From: Colwellia sp. PAMC 21821
GTDB lineage: Bacteria; Pseudomonadota; Gammaproteobacteria; Enterobacterales; Alteromonadaceae
DNA: 64,000 bases
Assembly (NCBI RefSeq): GCF_002077175.1
Contig: NZ_CP014943.1
Span: 4,030,001-4,094,000 of the forward strand
Direction: 5' to 3'
Below the pieces are notes generated by a model. That model was not told where the DNA came from, made no database searches, and saw nothing but the letters and a program-made list of their open reading frames with translations. The position numbers were made by a program, and so were the translations under genes. Shown here in pieces: positions 24,375 through 35,135 of the stretch (the first letter of the stretch is position 1; every line of letters starts with the position of its first letter).

Positions 24375-26930
24375 GTGCATTTGTCTTCCCCATCTCCCAA
24401 GTTAAATGGCGTTCAGCGCCTTCTCGAAGCAGGACTTTTAGTGTCTTGCGTTTTTGCTATGTTTATCATGCTAGCCTTATTTAGTTTTGACCCAGCAGAT
24501 CCAGGTTGGTCACAAACGGGTTATCAAAGTCCAGTACGTAACTTAGGTGGTGCGGTTGGCGCGTACTTATCTGACTTATTGTTAAATTTATTTGGCTTAA
24601 TCGCTTATAGTCTGCCTTTTGTTATTGCCATTACCGGTTGGTTATTATTTCAAAAGTATCATCAATTAATTCGTTTAGATTATTTAACGCTTGGTTTAAA
24701 GTTTATCGGTTTTATTTTGTTTTATATCGGTATAACGTCAATTGCTAGTATGAATTTTGATGATGTTTTTTACTTTTCAGCAGGTGGTATTCTAGGTGAT
24801 GTTTTAAGTAATTCTTTGTTACCTTATTTTTCATTCGTTGGAAGTACGCTGTTATTTGTAACATTTTGCGGTTCAGGTTTTGTCTTATTAACAGGTATAT
24901 CGCTTCTTAAAGCTATCGATAGAGTAGGGGAGTACGCTATTCACGCTATTGAATACAGCTTAACAATCCCTTCACTGATCAAATACCACTTAGGTACAAG
25001 TCTCGAAAAAGAGTCAAAAACTACAACAACTAATCAGACTGAGCCGACATCTAAAAACTTAAATATTGATAATAAAACCTCTGCTAGCGAAATCGATAAC
25101 AATGTTACTGAACATTACATAGCTTTTGAGAAAGAGTCAGACGAAGTTAAAAAAGCGCTTGAATCAATCAGTGATACCGAGCATGAGAGTATCTTTGCTA
25201 AAAGTGATGATGACAGCGCCTATAATACGCGTGAAAAAGAACCCTACGTAGATATTGATGAGTTGATGGGCGAACCGCTTGCAATGAATGTGCAAGAGCA
25301 TGTCAGTGATGATGAAATTGCCGCAGCCTTTGAGCCAGTAGAAAAAATTGTTGTTGATGATGAAGCGACAACATTACATGATAAAATTTATCAGCAACTA
25401 GAAAAAGAAAAGCCCGCTGAACCCAATTATAGCGATATGCCATCATTAGACTTGTTGGATCGCAAGGACAAAGTTGAAAATCCTATTGATCAAGAACAAC
25501 TCGACTTAGTCTCTCGTTTAGTTGAAGCAAAACTGATGGAGTTTGGTATTAAAGCTGAAGTTGTAGGGGTATTTCCGGGTCCGGTTATTACTCGTTTCGA
25601 ACTCAACTTAGCCCCAGGTGTTAAAGCCAGTAAAATTACTAACTTGTCAAAAGATTTAGCGCGTTCGCTGTCTGCTAAAAGCGTACGTGTTGTCGAAGTT
25701 ATAGAAGGCAAGTCGGTCATTGGTATTGAATTGCCCAATAAACACCGTGAAACCGTATTTTTTGCTGATGTTATATCTTGTGAAAAATTTGCTAATTCAA
25801 AATCCAATTTAGCAATGGCTATTGGTAGTGATATATCAGGTCAGCCGGTGATTGCGGATCTCGCTAAAATGCCGCATTTACTTGTGGCAGGTACTACGGG
25901 TTCAGGTAAGTCTGTTGCAGTTAATACCATGATTGTCAGTATTTTATATAAGTCTTCGCCTGAAGATGTTCGCATGATCATGATCGACCCTAAACAAGTC
26001 GAACTATCAGTTTATGACGGTATTCCACATCTACTTTCTGAAGTAGTCACCGACATGAAAGAAGCGGCTAACGCACTGCGTTGGTGTGTGGGCGAAATGG
26101 AGCGACGTTATCAATTAATGTCGAAACTTGGTGTTAGAAACCTTAAAGGGTATAACGACAAAGTGGCCAAAGCCATCGCTGCTGGCGAGCCTATGATAGA
26201 TCCCTTGTGGCAGCCTAGTGATGCTTTTACGCAAACGCCACCGACATTAGATAAATTACCATCAATCGTTATTATCGTAGACGAATTTGCCGACATGATG
26301 ATGATAGTGGGTAAAAAAGTTGAAGAACTTATCGCTCGAATAGCGCAAAAAGCGCGTGCTGCTGGTATTCACTTAATTTTAGCGACTCAACGTCCATCAG
26401 CCGATGTTATTACCGGTTTAATTAAAGCCAATATTCCCACGCGTATGGCGCTTAGGGTACAATCGCGTATTGAATCTCGTATCATCCTAGATCAACAAGG
26501 TGCTGATCAATTACTTGGTATGGGCGATATGTTTTATTTACCCCCAGGTGAAGCGGTACCTATTCGTGTTCATGGCGCTTTTGTTGATGACCACGAAGTA
26601 CATGCGGTAGTTAATGACTGGAAATCAAGAGCAGAGCCTAACTACATAGAAGAAATTCTTTCAGGTGACACAGATCAAGATATTTTATTACCTGGTGAAC
26701 AAGCAGATGCTGACAGCGAAGAAGAAATTGATACGCTTTATGATGAAGCATTAGCCTTTATCACCGAAAGTCGTCGGGTTTCAATTTCCAGTATTCAACG
26801 TAAATTTAGAATTGGTTACAACCGTTCAGCGCGTATTGTTGAACAAATGGAGTCAAATGGTGTCGTATCTAGGCCGGGTAATAATGGCGCAAGAGAAGTA
26901 TTAGCGCCACCGCCAATTAAGGAACACTAA
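24375..26930 (+). CDS. ftsK: DNA translocase FtsK
   Basis: 851 residues. It anchors at the division septum and pumps DNA to clear the terminus and activate XerCD at dif. The N-terminus carries four to five hydrophobic helices (about residues 15-185), an acidic low-complexity linker follows (about 190-350), then the RecA-like motor with Walker A GTTGSGKS (about 505-512) and Walker B VIIVDEFAD, and a C-terminal winged gamma domain (about 785-845). The frame opens at a GTG; a TTG two codons later (24381), preceded by AAGAG at 7 nt, may be the real start. The linker is much shorter than in E. coli. Confidence 0.96.
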   Translation: MHLSSPSPKLNGVQRLLEAGLLVSCVFAMFIMLALFSFDPADPGWSQTGYQSPVRNLGGAVGAYLSDLLLNLFGLIAYSLPFVIAITGWLLFQKYHQLIRLDYLTLGLKFIGFILFYIGITSIASMNFDDVFYFSAGGILGDVLSNSLLPYFSFVGSTLLFVTFCGSGFVLLTGISLLKAIDRVGEYAIHAIEYSLTIPSLIKYHLGTSLEKESKTTTTNQTEPTSKNLNIDNKTSASEIDNNVTEHYIAFEKESDEVKKALESISDTEHESIFAKSDDDSAYNTREKEPYVDIDELMGEPLAMNVQEHVSDDEIAAAFEPVEKIVVDDEATTLHDKIYQQLEKEKPAEPNYSDMPSLDLLDRKDKVENPIDQEQLDLVSRLVEAKLMEFGIKAEVVGVFPGPVITRFELNLAPGVKASKITNLSKDLARSLSAKSVRVVEVIEGKSVIGIELPNKHRETVFFADVISCEKFANSKSNLAMAIGSDISGQPVIADLAKMPHLLVAGTTGSGKSVAVNTMIVSILYKSSPEDVRMIMIDPKQVELSVYDGIPHLLSEVVTDMKEAANALRWCVGEMERRYQLMSKLGVRNLKGYNDKVAKAIAAGEPMIDPLWQPSDAFTQTPPTLDKLPSIVIIVDEFADMMMIVGKKVEELIARIAQKARAAGIHLILATQRPSADVITGLIKANIPTRMALRVQSRIESRIILDQQGADQLLGMGDMFYLPPGEAVPIRVHGAFVDDHEVHAVVNDWKSRAEPNYIEEILSGDTDQDILLPGEQADADSEEEIDTLYDEALAFITESRRVSISSIQRKFRIGYNRSARIVEQMESNGVVSRPGNNGAREVLAPPPIKEH

Positions 26931-26931
26931 C

Positions 26932-27693
26932 ATGCAAACCAATAACAAATTGATAAAAAGTAGTGTTGCAGTTGCAACGCTATTTAGTGCCGTATTATCA
27001 ACGACTAGCTTAGCTTTTAGTCATGACCATATGGACGTAACTGAATTAAAGTCCGATGTAAATCATCATAAAACTGCCAATGCAGTAAAGATGATAGATG
27101 AAAGTATCATCAATATTTCAGCAACAGATAATGCCGAGAATAGCAAAAGTGCATTAATGGAAAAATTAGCAAAAATTGAGTTTTTTAGCGCGGAATTCAA
27201 TCAACAAATATTTGATGAAGCAGGTAATGAGTTACAGCAAGGTAGTGGTTCTCTCTCTGTTAGCAAACCGAATTTAGTTAATTGGCAAACCATCATGCCT
27301 GATGAGTCGCTGATAGTATCAGATGGCGAAAATTTATGGTTTTATGACCCATTTGTTGAACAGGTAAGTGTTTATACTTTAGAGAGTGCGATAGCCAATA
27401 CGCCTATTTTATTGATCACGAGTAACGACGAGAAATTATGGCAAGACTATAGTGTAAGTCAACTCAGCGATAATCGTTATTTGGTAACTGCAAATAATGA
27501 GAATTCTCGCGTTAAAAGCTTAGAACTGAGCTTTGCCAACAACGTTAATAAGGTTGAACTTTCCGCATTTAATATCCTTGATGCGACGGGGCAATTAAGT
27601 GTTATTACGCTTAAACATCTAAACAAAGCGCCCAAGCCAAATTTATTTAAGTTTACTGTCCCTGAAGGTGTTTATTTAGATGACCAACGCTAA
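26932..27693 (+). CDS. lolA: Outer-membrane lipoprotein carrier protein LolA
   Basis: 253 residues. The periplasmic chaperone that ferries lipoproteins from LolCDE to LolB. A signal peptide (hydrophobic [19 protein letters not shown]) is followed by an unusual polar segment of about 45 residues before the conserved [20 protein letters not shown] start of the LolA fold. This makes it some 45 residues longer than E. coli LolA. Conserved parts include [15 protein letters not shown] and [15 protein letters not shown]. It starts 1 nt after the ftsK stop, with rarA overlapping its end. Confidence 0.94.
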   Translation: MQTNNKLIKSSVAVATLFSAVLSTTSLAFSHDHMDVTELKSDVNHHKTANAVKMIDESIINISATDNAENSKSALMEKLAKIEFFSAEFNQQIFDEAGNELQQGSGSLSVSKPNLVNWQTIMPDESLIVSDGENLWFYDPFVEQVSVYTLESAIANTPILLITSNDEKLWQDYSVSQLSDNRYLVTANNENSRVKSLELSFANNVNKVELSAFNILDATGQLSVITLKHLNKAPKPNLFKFTVPEGVYLDDQR

Positions 27694-29035
27694 TGGCTCA
27701 CTTGATTTAGGCTTTGCTGAAGATGACCGTTTTAAGCCTTTAGCCGCCAAGTTAAGACCTAAGTCTCTGGCTGAATACGAAGGCCAAGAACATATTTTAG
27801 CCAAAGGCATGCCATTACCCTTGGCTATTGAGCAAGGAAAAGTGCATTCCATTATCTTTTGGGGTCCACCGGGTACCGGTAAAACGACCATTGCAGAAAT
27901 TATTGCCAATCACGCCAATGCCGACATTGAGCGAGTTTCTGCTGTAACTTCTGGTATTAAAGATATACGCCAAGCGATAGAAAATGCAAAAAATCGTGCA
28001 CTTCATCAACAACGTAGAACGGTACTTTTTGTTGATGAAGTGCATCGTTTTAACAAAAGTCAGCAAGATGCTTTTTTACCGCATATTGAAGACGGCACCA
28101 TTATTTTTATTGGCGCAACCACTGAAAACCCTGCATTTGAGCTTAATCAGGCGATATTATCGCGTGCTCGTGTTTACACTTTAAAAAAGCTCAGTGAAAG
28201 TAATTTAAGTAACGTATTAGCCCGTGCGATAACTTTTCAAACGAACAGCTCTCAGCTCGATATTATTATCGATGAAGAAACTAAAAAGCAGCTTATTGCT
28301 TTGGCCAATGGTGATGCACGTAGGTTACTCAATTTATTTGAAAACTGCTTAGAAATTACCAAGGTTGAAAATAACCAGCAAGTACTTAGTAAAGAGCAAT
28401 TAATTCAGGTTGCTGGCAATAAAATTGCGCTTTACGATAAAGGTGGCGATGCTTTTTATGATCTTATTAGTGCCTTCCATAAATCAGTTCGAGGCTCAGA
28501 CCCTGATGCCGCACTTTATTGGTACGCACGGATTCTAACCGGTGGTGGCGACGCATTGTATGTTGCTCGGCGACTATTAGCCATTGCGAGTGAGGATATT
28601 GGTAATGCTGACCCACGGGCCATGCAATTAGCCATAAATGCGTGGGATACATTTCAACGTGTTGGTCCAAGTGAGGGTGAAAGAGCCATAGCACAAGCGA
28701 CTGTTTACATGGCCCTAGCTCCAAAAAGCAATGCCGTATATATGGCATTTAGTCAAGCAAAAGCGTTGGCAGCTTCAACCAGCGATCTTGATGTACCGCT
28801 ACATTTAAAAAATTCTACAAGTGCTATCACCAAAGAGTTGGGGCACGGCGATGAGTACCGTTATGCGCATAACGAAGTAGGGGGCTTTGCTGCAGGCGAG
28901 AATTACTTTCCTGAAGAAATAGCTCAAACAACTCTTTATCAGCCAACCGATCGCGGTTTAGAAAAACAACTGCGTGAGAAGCTAAATTATTTAAACCAGT
29001 TAAATCAACAAAGCGATAAACGTCGATATGACTAA
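27680..29035 (+). CDS. rarA: Replication-associated recombination protein RarA (MgsA)
   Basis: 451 residues. A tetrameric AAA+ ATPase that acts at stalled replication forks. Walker [10 protein letters not shown] and Walker [16 protein letters not shown] are present, with the LARRLL/AxEDIGxAD helical domain ([13 protein letters not shown]) behind. Its start lies 14 nt inside the end of lolA, and its stop overlaps crcB, so lolA-rarA-crcB are probably translationally coupled. The order ftsK-lolA-rarA-serS is as in E. coli, with crcB inserted. Confidence 0.95.
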   Translation: MTNANGSLDLGFAEDDRFKPLAAKLRPKSLAEYEGQEHILAKGMPLPLAIEQGKVHSIIFWGPPGTGKTTIAEIIANHANADIERVSAVTSGIKDIRQAIENAKNRALHQQRRTVLFVDEVHRFNKSQQDAFLPHIEDGTIIFIGATTENPAFELNQAILSRARVYTLKKLSESNLSNVLARAITFQTNSSQLDIIIDEETKKQLIALANGDARRLLNLFENCLEITKVENNQQVLSKEQLIQVAGNKIALYDKGGDAFYDLISAFHKSVRGSDPDAALYWYARILTGGGDALYVARRLLAIASEDIGNADPRAMQLAINAWDTFQRVGPSEGERAIAQATVYMALAPKSNAVYMAFSQAKALAASTSDLDVPLHLKNSTSAITKELGHGDEYRYAHNEVGGFAAGENYFPEEIAQTTLYQPTDRGLEKQLREKLNYLNQLNQQSDKRRYD

Positions 29036-29429
29036 TACCATCAGTAACTTCACTTTATACTTAGTTGTAGCCTTAGGTGGTGCTTTTGGCGCTAGCTTTC
29101 GGTTCTATATTTCACAATTAATTTTAAATTGGCTCGGAAAAGGATTCCCTTTTGCGACGCTGGCGGTTAATATTTCCGGCTCCCTTATCATGGGAGCACT
29201 TTATGGGTTAATTGAACAAGGTGTAATTGAAGTAAGTGTTTATCGAACACTGATTGGTATTGGCTTTTTAGGCGCATTTACCACCTTTTCAACCTTCTCA
29301 TTAGACACGTTGTTATTAATTCAACAAGGTGACATATTTAAAGCGACAATAAACATATTACTTAATGTTTGCTTGTGCATTTTTGCAGCAGCATTAGGCA
29401 TGTATATTGTATCTATTTTTAACAAGTAA
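29028..29429 (+). CDS. crcB: Fluoride ion channel CrcB/Fluc
   Basis: 133 residues with four hydrophobic helices, a typical Fluc subunit that exports fluoride as a dual-topology dimer. Signature segments are [13 protein letters not shown] near the N-terminus, NISGSLIMG with the channel Asn, and [15 protein letters not shown] with the phenylalanine box. It overlaps rarA by 8 nt and lies 26 nt before serS. No fluoride riboswitch is evident, which fits its internal operon position. Confidence 0.95.
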   Translation: MTNTISNFTLYLVVALGGAFGASFRFYISQLILNWLGKGFPFATLAVNISGSLIMGALYGLIEQGVIEVSVYRTLIGIGFLGAFTTFSTFSLDTLLLIQQGDIFKATINILLNVCLCIFAAALGMYIVSIFNK

Positions 29430-29449
29430 ATAACAAAGAAAACACGTGA

Positions 29450-30739
<1,290 letters not shown>

Positions 30740-30759
30740 TTTGTTAATGTAAGCTTGCT

Positions 30760-30795
30760 AAAAAATCCAATACCCAGCCAGGTATTGGATTTTTT
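30760..30795 (+). terminator. Terminator of serS
   Basis: Perfect 15-bp stem aaaaaatccaatacc / ggtattggatttttt with a CAGCCA loop, starting 21 nt past the stop codon. Its 3' edge at 30795 is exactly where the 50-bp repeat array begins. Confidence 0.9.
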
Positions 30796-30995
30796 ATGTA
30801 CAGGATGTACGGTATGTCGCGGTGCATGGATGCAGCAGAGCGACGATGTACAGGATGTACGGTATGTCGCGTTGCATGGATGCAGCAAAGCGACGATGTA
30901 CAGGATGTACGGTATGTCGCGGTGCATGGATGCAGCAGAGCGACGATGTACAGGATGTACGGTATGTCGAGGTGCATGGATGCAGCAGAGCGACG
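30796..30995 (+). repeat. Tandem array: four copies of a 50-bp repeat
   Basis: Copies at 30796-30845, 30846-30895, 30896-30945 and 30946-30995, period exactly 50 bp. They differ at only a few bases: copy 2 has GTTG for GGTG and CAAAG for CAGAG, and copy 4 has TCGAGG for TCGCGG. Each unit contains nested inverted repeats: gtaca-gga-tgtac, tgcat-gg-atgca, and an outer gtcgc...gcgac around the second. It is GC-richer than its surroundings. Several frames through it are open only because of the repeat, and I treat none as a gene. Confidence 0.93.
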
Positions 30996-31161
30996 ATGAA
31001 GTTATCATAGGCATGAGGCACGCTTTTAGCCGCAGGCATAACCAAGCGCTATATAAGCGCTTCAATCGTGTGTGCAGGAAAAGCATACGGACAAATCTAT
31101 CAAAAAGTAGATATATTAGCTGTGTAGCGACGCGTTAAAACTTTAAATAAGTGATTTTAAT
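30996..31161. other. Intergenic DNA after the repeat array
   Basis: No gene is seen. It contains a short hairpin AAGCGCT-atata-AGCGCTT (31044-31062) without a T tract. The segment leads to the small membrane protein gene. Confidence 0.5.
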
Positions 31162-31368
31162 ATGGATAGTTCTTCAATAATGCTTTGGAGTGTTTTGTTT
31201 GGTGGCATTGGTATTGGTTATTTCATGTATGGAAAAAAACAAAAAGCTATTGTCCCGCTTTGCACTGGGCTAGCTCTGTTTGTATTCCCCTATTTTATGT
31301 CTAGTGTAACTATGTTGCTTATTGTCGGCGTAATTTTAGTCGCCATACCTTATTTTATTAAAATTTAG
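31162..31368 (+). CDS. Small two-helix membrane protein
   Basis: 68 residues. Two to three hydrophobic segments (SSIMLWSVLFGGIGIGYFMYG and the stretch from LCTGLALFVFPYFM to the end), separated by a KKQK basic turn. Similar short proteins are scattered in marine gammaproteobacteria and sometimes carry the name amino acid transport protein without evidence. No function can be assigned. It is probably inserted in the inner membrane. It ends 9 nt before the convergent binding-protein gene. Confidence 0.6.
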   Translation: MDSSSIMLWSVLFGGIGIGYFMYGKKQKAIVPLCTGLALFVFPYFMSSVTMLLIVGVILVAIPYFIKI

Positions 31369-31377
31369 TTGGAAACA

Positions 31378-32169
31378 TTATTGTTTAGTTTGCTCTATTT
31401 TAATGTTATCGGGGGTTAAGTAGCGCTGAAATATTTTTTGGTATTCTCCTGATGCTTTAATTCGTTGTAACTGCGTATTAAATTTGTCACGTATGACTTC
31501 TGACTGAAATAAAAAGCCATTGGGACTTGCACCAAACAATCCAAAGCGATCAACTTGTTGAGCCGCATCTATTTTGCCTGAATTTAAAATTTGAGCTCGA
31601 TAATAATCAAAAATATGAGCATCCATTTGTACAACGTCAAACTTTTCTAGAAATAGCATTTTCACTTGCACTAGTTGATCGAATGTTTCGCTATAACGTG
31701 GATGGTTATTGGCCATTTTTGCGTATGCTTCTCCTAAGTGAATACCAGCATCTTGCCATGAAAGTAAGCTGTATTTTTTAAGATCTGTTAACTGAGTAAA
31801 TTCAAAGTGTTTTTTATGCAAACTAAAGGCAAAGTTTTCATATGTGTAGGCCGTGTCGGAAAAATAACCGTCTAAATTATGTTCGTTGATGGTATTCATG
31901 TTCATGTCAGAAACAATATCAATTCCGCCTGCTTTATAAGCATTAGCTCGCCTAGCATAAGGTAAATATAGTGGCTCTATTTCATAACCTAAGGGCTGCA
32001 TTGTCGCTCTTAATAAATCGAGAATAATGCCTTCGTTAGTTTCAGATAAAACCCAAGGTGCTAATTTTCCACCAAATACAACAGTCAACTTCTCTGTTGC
32101 ATGTGAGACATTGAAAAATATTGAAAACAGCATCAATACAGATATGTTAACTATCGATTTTAAAGCCAT
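31378..32169 (-). CDS. Periplasmic substrate-binding protein, family 3-like
   Basis: 263 residues with a signal peptide (NISVLMLFSIFFNVSHA). The mature part begins KLTVVFGGKLAPWVLSETNEGIILDLL and has the two-lobe order of SBP family 3 proteins, which bind amino acids or similar small polar compounds. No permease or ATPase gene is adjacent, so it may serve as a sensor or orphan binding protein instead of an ABC transporter part; many such solitary proteins occur in Alteromonadales. The ligand cannot be told from sequence. Confidence 0.8.
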   Translation of the reverse strand: MALKSIVNISVLMLFSIFFNVSHATEKLTVVFGGKLAPWVLSETNEGIILDLLRATMQPLGYEIEPLYLPYARRANAYKAGGIDIVSDMNMNTINEHNLDGYFSDTAYTYENFAFSLHKKHFEFTQLTDLKKYSLLSWQDAGIHLGEAYAKMANNHPRYSETFDQLVQVKMLFLEKFDVVQMDAHIFDYYRAQILNSGKIDAAQQVDRFGLFGASPNGFLFQSEVIRDKFNTQLQRIKASGEYQKIFQRYLTPDNIKIEQTKQ

Positions 32170-32486
32170 TGGTTACCAAATTACTGGTGAGTATCTCGTT
32201 TGATTTTAGTCATTATATTAAGTTCTAACAAGGCGGACAGCTAACAAATGGCAGTTCAGCGATATACTACTCCTATTTAATACACTGTACTTTATGTTTC
32301 AAGCAAAGACATAAATACTTTATTTGGCATAATTTTACGCACAACATTACATTTTTTGACAAAAAATGGCTTCTACTTCAAGGTGTTTTTGTACTTATCA
32401 ATTTAAAATTTTGGTAGAATTACTGAGACCAATGTCAGTAATGAGTGCCATTGGTACTCATTTAAATTTAGGTAAGGAGTCGACTT
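32170..32486. promoter_or_regulatory. Divergent promoter region, binding protein / SulP
   Basis: 317 nt with no gene. It serves the minus-strand binding protein and the plus-strand SulP gene. A strong ribosome site GGTAAGGAGT (32471-32480) sits 7 nt (from the end of AAGGAG) before TTG at 32487 and decides the SulP start. No clear operator seen. Confidence 0.5.
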
Positions 32487-34160
32487 TTGTTTGGTGATCG
32501 CTTTAACGATATAAGTTTAAAAGGTGACATTTTTGGTGGTGTCACCACAGCTATTATTTCTTTACCCTTGGCGCTCGCTTTCGGTGTTGCTTCAGGAGCT
32601 GGAGCTGAAGCAGGGCTGTGGGGTGCGATATTAGTTGGTTTTTTTGCTGCCTTATTTGGTGGTTCTACATCACTTATCTCAGAGCCCACAGGGCCGATGA
32701 CTGTTATTATGACCGCCGTACTCACCAGTATGATGGCTAAATATCCTGAATCTGGCATGGCGATGGCGTTTACCGTTGTGATGATGGCTGGCGCATTTCA
32801 AATATTAATTGGCACACTTAAACTCGGTAAATACATCACCTTAATGCCTTATAGCGTCATATCTGGTTTTATGTCAGGTATTGGCGTTATTTTAATTATT
32901 TTGCAGCTTTCACCTCTTTTAGGTCAAGCGGCCCCAGCAGGCGGAGTATTAGGTACAATATCAGCACTGCCTAATATCATAGCTAATATTAATTTTGGTG
33001 AGTTATTACTGGGTATTCTGACCTTAGCGGTTTTATTTTTCTTTCCAAAGCAATATCGAAAATATGTTCCGGCACAACTTGTTGCCTTAGTTGCTGTGAC
33101 ATTATTTTCTATCATATTTTTCGACATCGATAGTATTCGTCGTATCGGAGAGATCCCTGCAGGCTTGCCGTCTTTAGTTATGCCGCACTTTACGGCCGAT
33201 ATGTTTATGACCATGGTTGTTGATGCGCTGGTATTAGGTACGCTTGGCTGTATTGACACCTTACTGACAGCCGTTATTGGTGATTCACTTACCCGTAAAG
33301 AGCATGACTCTGATAAAGAGCTGCGTGGTCAAGGACTCGCTAATATGATCTCAGGATTATTTGGCGCTTTACCTGGCGCAGGCGCGACTATGGGTACAGT
33401 AACGAATATTCAAGTTGGCGCACGATCACCGCTGTCTGGCATGGTGAGGGCGTTAATTTTAGCGCTAGTAGTAATCATTGCCGGTTCGTTAACTGAACCT
33501 ATTCCGATGGCCGTATTAGCGGGTATTGCGGTTTATGTGGGTTTCAACATATTAGATTGGAGTTTTATACAACGCGCGCACAAAGTTAGCCTACAAGCCA
33601 TGATGATAATGTATGGTGTTATGTTATTAACCGTGTTTGTTGATTTGATTGTTGCGGTAGGGCTCGGGGTTTTTATTTCTAATATCCTTATCATTGAAAA
33701 ATTGAGCCAAGCGCAATCACAGCAAGTAAAAGCGATCAGCGATACCGATCAAGATGTTGTACCGCTGACAGATAGCGAGCGCATGTTGTTAGATCGCGCA
33801 AATGGCAAAGTACTGTTTTTCTACCTTTCAGGACCGATGATTTTTAGTGTTTCAAAAGCTATAGCTCGCCAACATAGTAGTGTGGGTGACTACCAAGCAA
33901 TGATCCTTGATCTAACCGATGTCCCCATGTTTGATGTGACTGTTGGTCTGGCATTAGAGAATGCCATTAAAGATGCTCAGGAAGCCAATTGCGCCGTCTT
34001 CTTGCTCTGTCCAAATCAACAAACGCGTCAGCAATTGGAAAAATTTGAATTATTAGAGATGGTGCCAAAAGAAAACACTTTTAGATACCGCCATGAAGCC
34101 CTTCAAGGTGCATTAAATTATGTTGAAGATCACGCTGCAGAAAAGTCATTAATTGTATAA
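32487..34160 (+). CDS. SulP family inorganic anion transporter with STAS domain
   Basis: 557 residues from a TTG start supported by AAGGAG. About ten to twelve membrane helices run from residue 15 to 415, with the SulP signatures FGVASGAGAEAGLWGAI and SEPTGPMTVIM. A C-terminal cytoplasmic STAS domain follows (about 445-550, LFFYLSGPMIFSVSKAIARQ). Members carry sulfate, bicarbonate or C4-dicarboxylates; the substrate here is open. No carbonic anhydrase gene is adjacent, which would have favoured bicarbonate. It stands alone as a transcription unit. Confidence 0.92.
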   Translation: MFGDRFNDISLKGDIFGGVTTAIISLPLALAFGVASGAGAEAGLWGAILVGFFAALFGGSTSLISEPTGPMTVIMTAVLTSMMAKYPESGMAMAFTVVMMAGAFQILIGTLKLGKYITLMPYSVISGFMSGIGVILIILQLSPLLGQAAPAGGVLGTISALPNIIANINFGELLLGILTLAVLFFFPKQYRKYVPAQLVALVAVTLFSIIFFDIDSIRRIGEIPAGLPSLVMPHFTADMFMTMVVDALVLGTLGCIDTLLTAVIGDSLTRKEHDSDKELRGQGLANMISGLFGALPGAGATMGTVTNIQVGARSPLSGMVRALILALVVIIAGSLTEPIPMAVLAGIAVYVGFNILDWSFIQRAHKVSLQAMMIMYGVMLLTVFVDLIVAVGLGVFISNILIIEKLSQAQSQQVKAISDTDQDVVPLTDSERMLLDRANGKVLFFYLSGPMIFSVSKAIARQHSSVGDYQAMILDLTDVPMFDVTVGLALENAIKDAQEANCAVFLLCPNQQTRQQLEKFELLEMVPKENTFRYRHEALQGALNYVEDHAAEKSLIV

Positions 34161-34449
34161 CGCCAGTGTGAAAATAATTACTGTAAAGCAGTCTTAATAA
34201 ACCACATCAATTATTTATTAAGGCTGCAACAACAAGCAATGTATTGAAGTTAAATCCCCAAGATCATCGGTAAAATATATTGCTCAAATTTTGTCACAAA
34301 CGTATGTTTTTTATACGAAAGTGTTTAATATCTCTTGCCGATAATAATTGTTACATAAATTACGCTAAAAATTGCGCTAAAGAGTAGCATTTTGCCTCAC
34401 TTTAGATTAAGTTTGCGTTTTTATTTACTACAGTTAACAAGAGCGCCTT

Positions 34450-34680
34450 ATGTTAGAAAATACTCTCCCTCAACTCGAACAACTGATTGAACAGATTATT
34501 GATAAAAATACCCAGTTAAAAAACCAAATTGCAGAATTAGAACAGCAAAAATCATTACTCGTTGATGAAAATGAAATGTTGCAACTAGAAGCGCTTGAAG
34601 GTGAAGAAAAACAAAAGCAAACTAGTAATGTTTTAACAAGTCTTTTAGATAAATTACAAAGTGTAGAAGAGCTTAGCTAA
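34450..34680 (+). CDS. Small coiled-coil protein upstream of zapA (TIGR02449-like)
   Basis: 76 residues, almost entirely a heptad-rich coiled coil (LEQLIEQIIDKNTQLKNQIA and following). This family is typically encoded directly before zapA in gammaproteobacteria, and the layout resembles ZapB. The stop codon overlaps the zapA ATG (TAATG). A role with ZapA at the Z ring is likely from context, but it is not established. Upstream, 34161-34449 is AT-rich promoter DNA with no gene. Confidence 0.82.
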   Translation: MLENTLPQLEQLIEQIIDKNTQLKNQIAELEQQKSLLVDENEMLQLEALEGEEKQKQTSNVLTSLLDKLQSVEELS

Positions 34681-34973
34681 TGTTTGCTGAAGACCCTATA
34701 GGTATCAGCATTGAAATTATGGGTAAGCAACATAAGTTTTCTTGCTCAGCTGAACAAGTAGAAGACTTAAAGCAAGCAGCGACTGATCTCGCTGTTATGT
34801 GTGATGACATCAAACAACAAAATGGTATGGCTAGTAGCGAGCGTACTTTATTGGTTGCTGCAATTAATTTAAGTTATTCACTACTGGTAGCAAATAATAA
34901 AATTAAGCGTCATCAACACGGACAAACTGCTTTGATTTCGACATTAAAAAGCACGTTAAACCAACCAGATTAA
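34680..34973 (+). CDS. zapA: Cell division protein ZapA
   Basis: 97 residues. ZapA binds FtsZ and bundles its filaments at mid-cell. The N-terminal globular part (ISIEIMGKQHKFSCSAEQVEDLKQAA) and the C-terminal helix with SERTLLVAAINLSYSLL are the family marks. It overlaps the preceding coiled-coil gene by one base. In enterobacteria 6S RNA follows zapA; here the 162-nt spacer to minC shows no such RNA. Confidence 0.92.
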   Translation: MFAEDPIGISIEIMGKQHKFSCSAEQVEDLKQAATDLAVMCDDIKQQNGMASSERTLLVAAINLSYSLLVANNKIKRHQHGQTALISTLKSTLNQPD

Positions 34974-35135
34974 TAAATTATTGACTGGTATTAACAACAT
35001 TTTTAACTTTTTAGTATTGCTGGTATTTGTTAGCTAAAATATCAGCAATACTGGTGACTTTATGGCTGTTTTTATTACATTTAGGTGAATTACACCTAAA
35101 AACATACGGTTACTTTATTTAGGGACAACTTCATT

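Noticed and set aside
30796..30995. CRISPR array
   Set aside because: The repeats are contiguous with no unique spacers and there are no cas genes.
34974..35135. 6S RNA gene after zapA
   Set aside because: The spacer is only 162 nt, AT-rich, and shows no long rod-like pairing with a central bubble.
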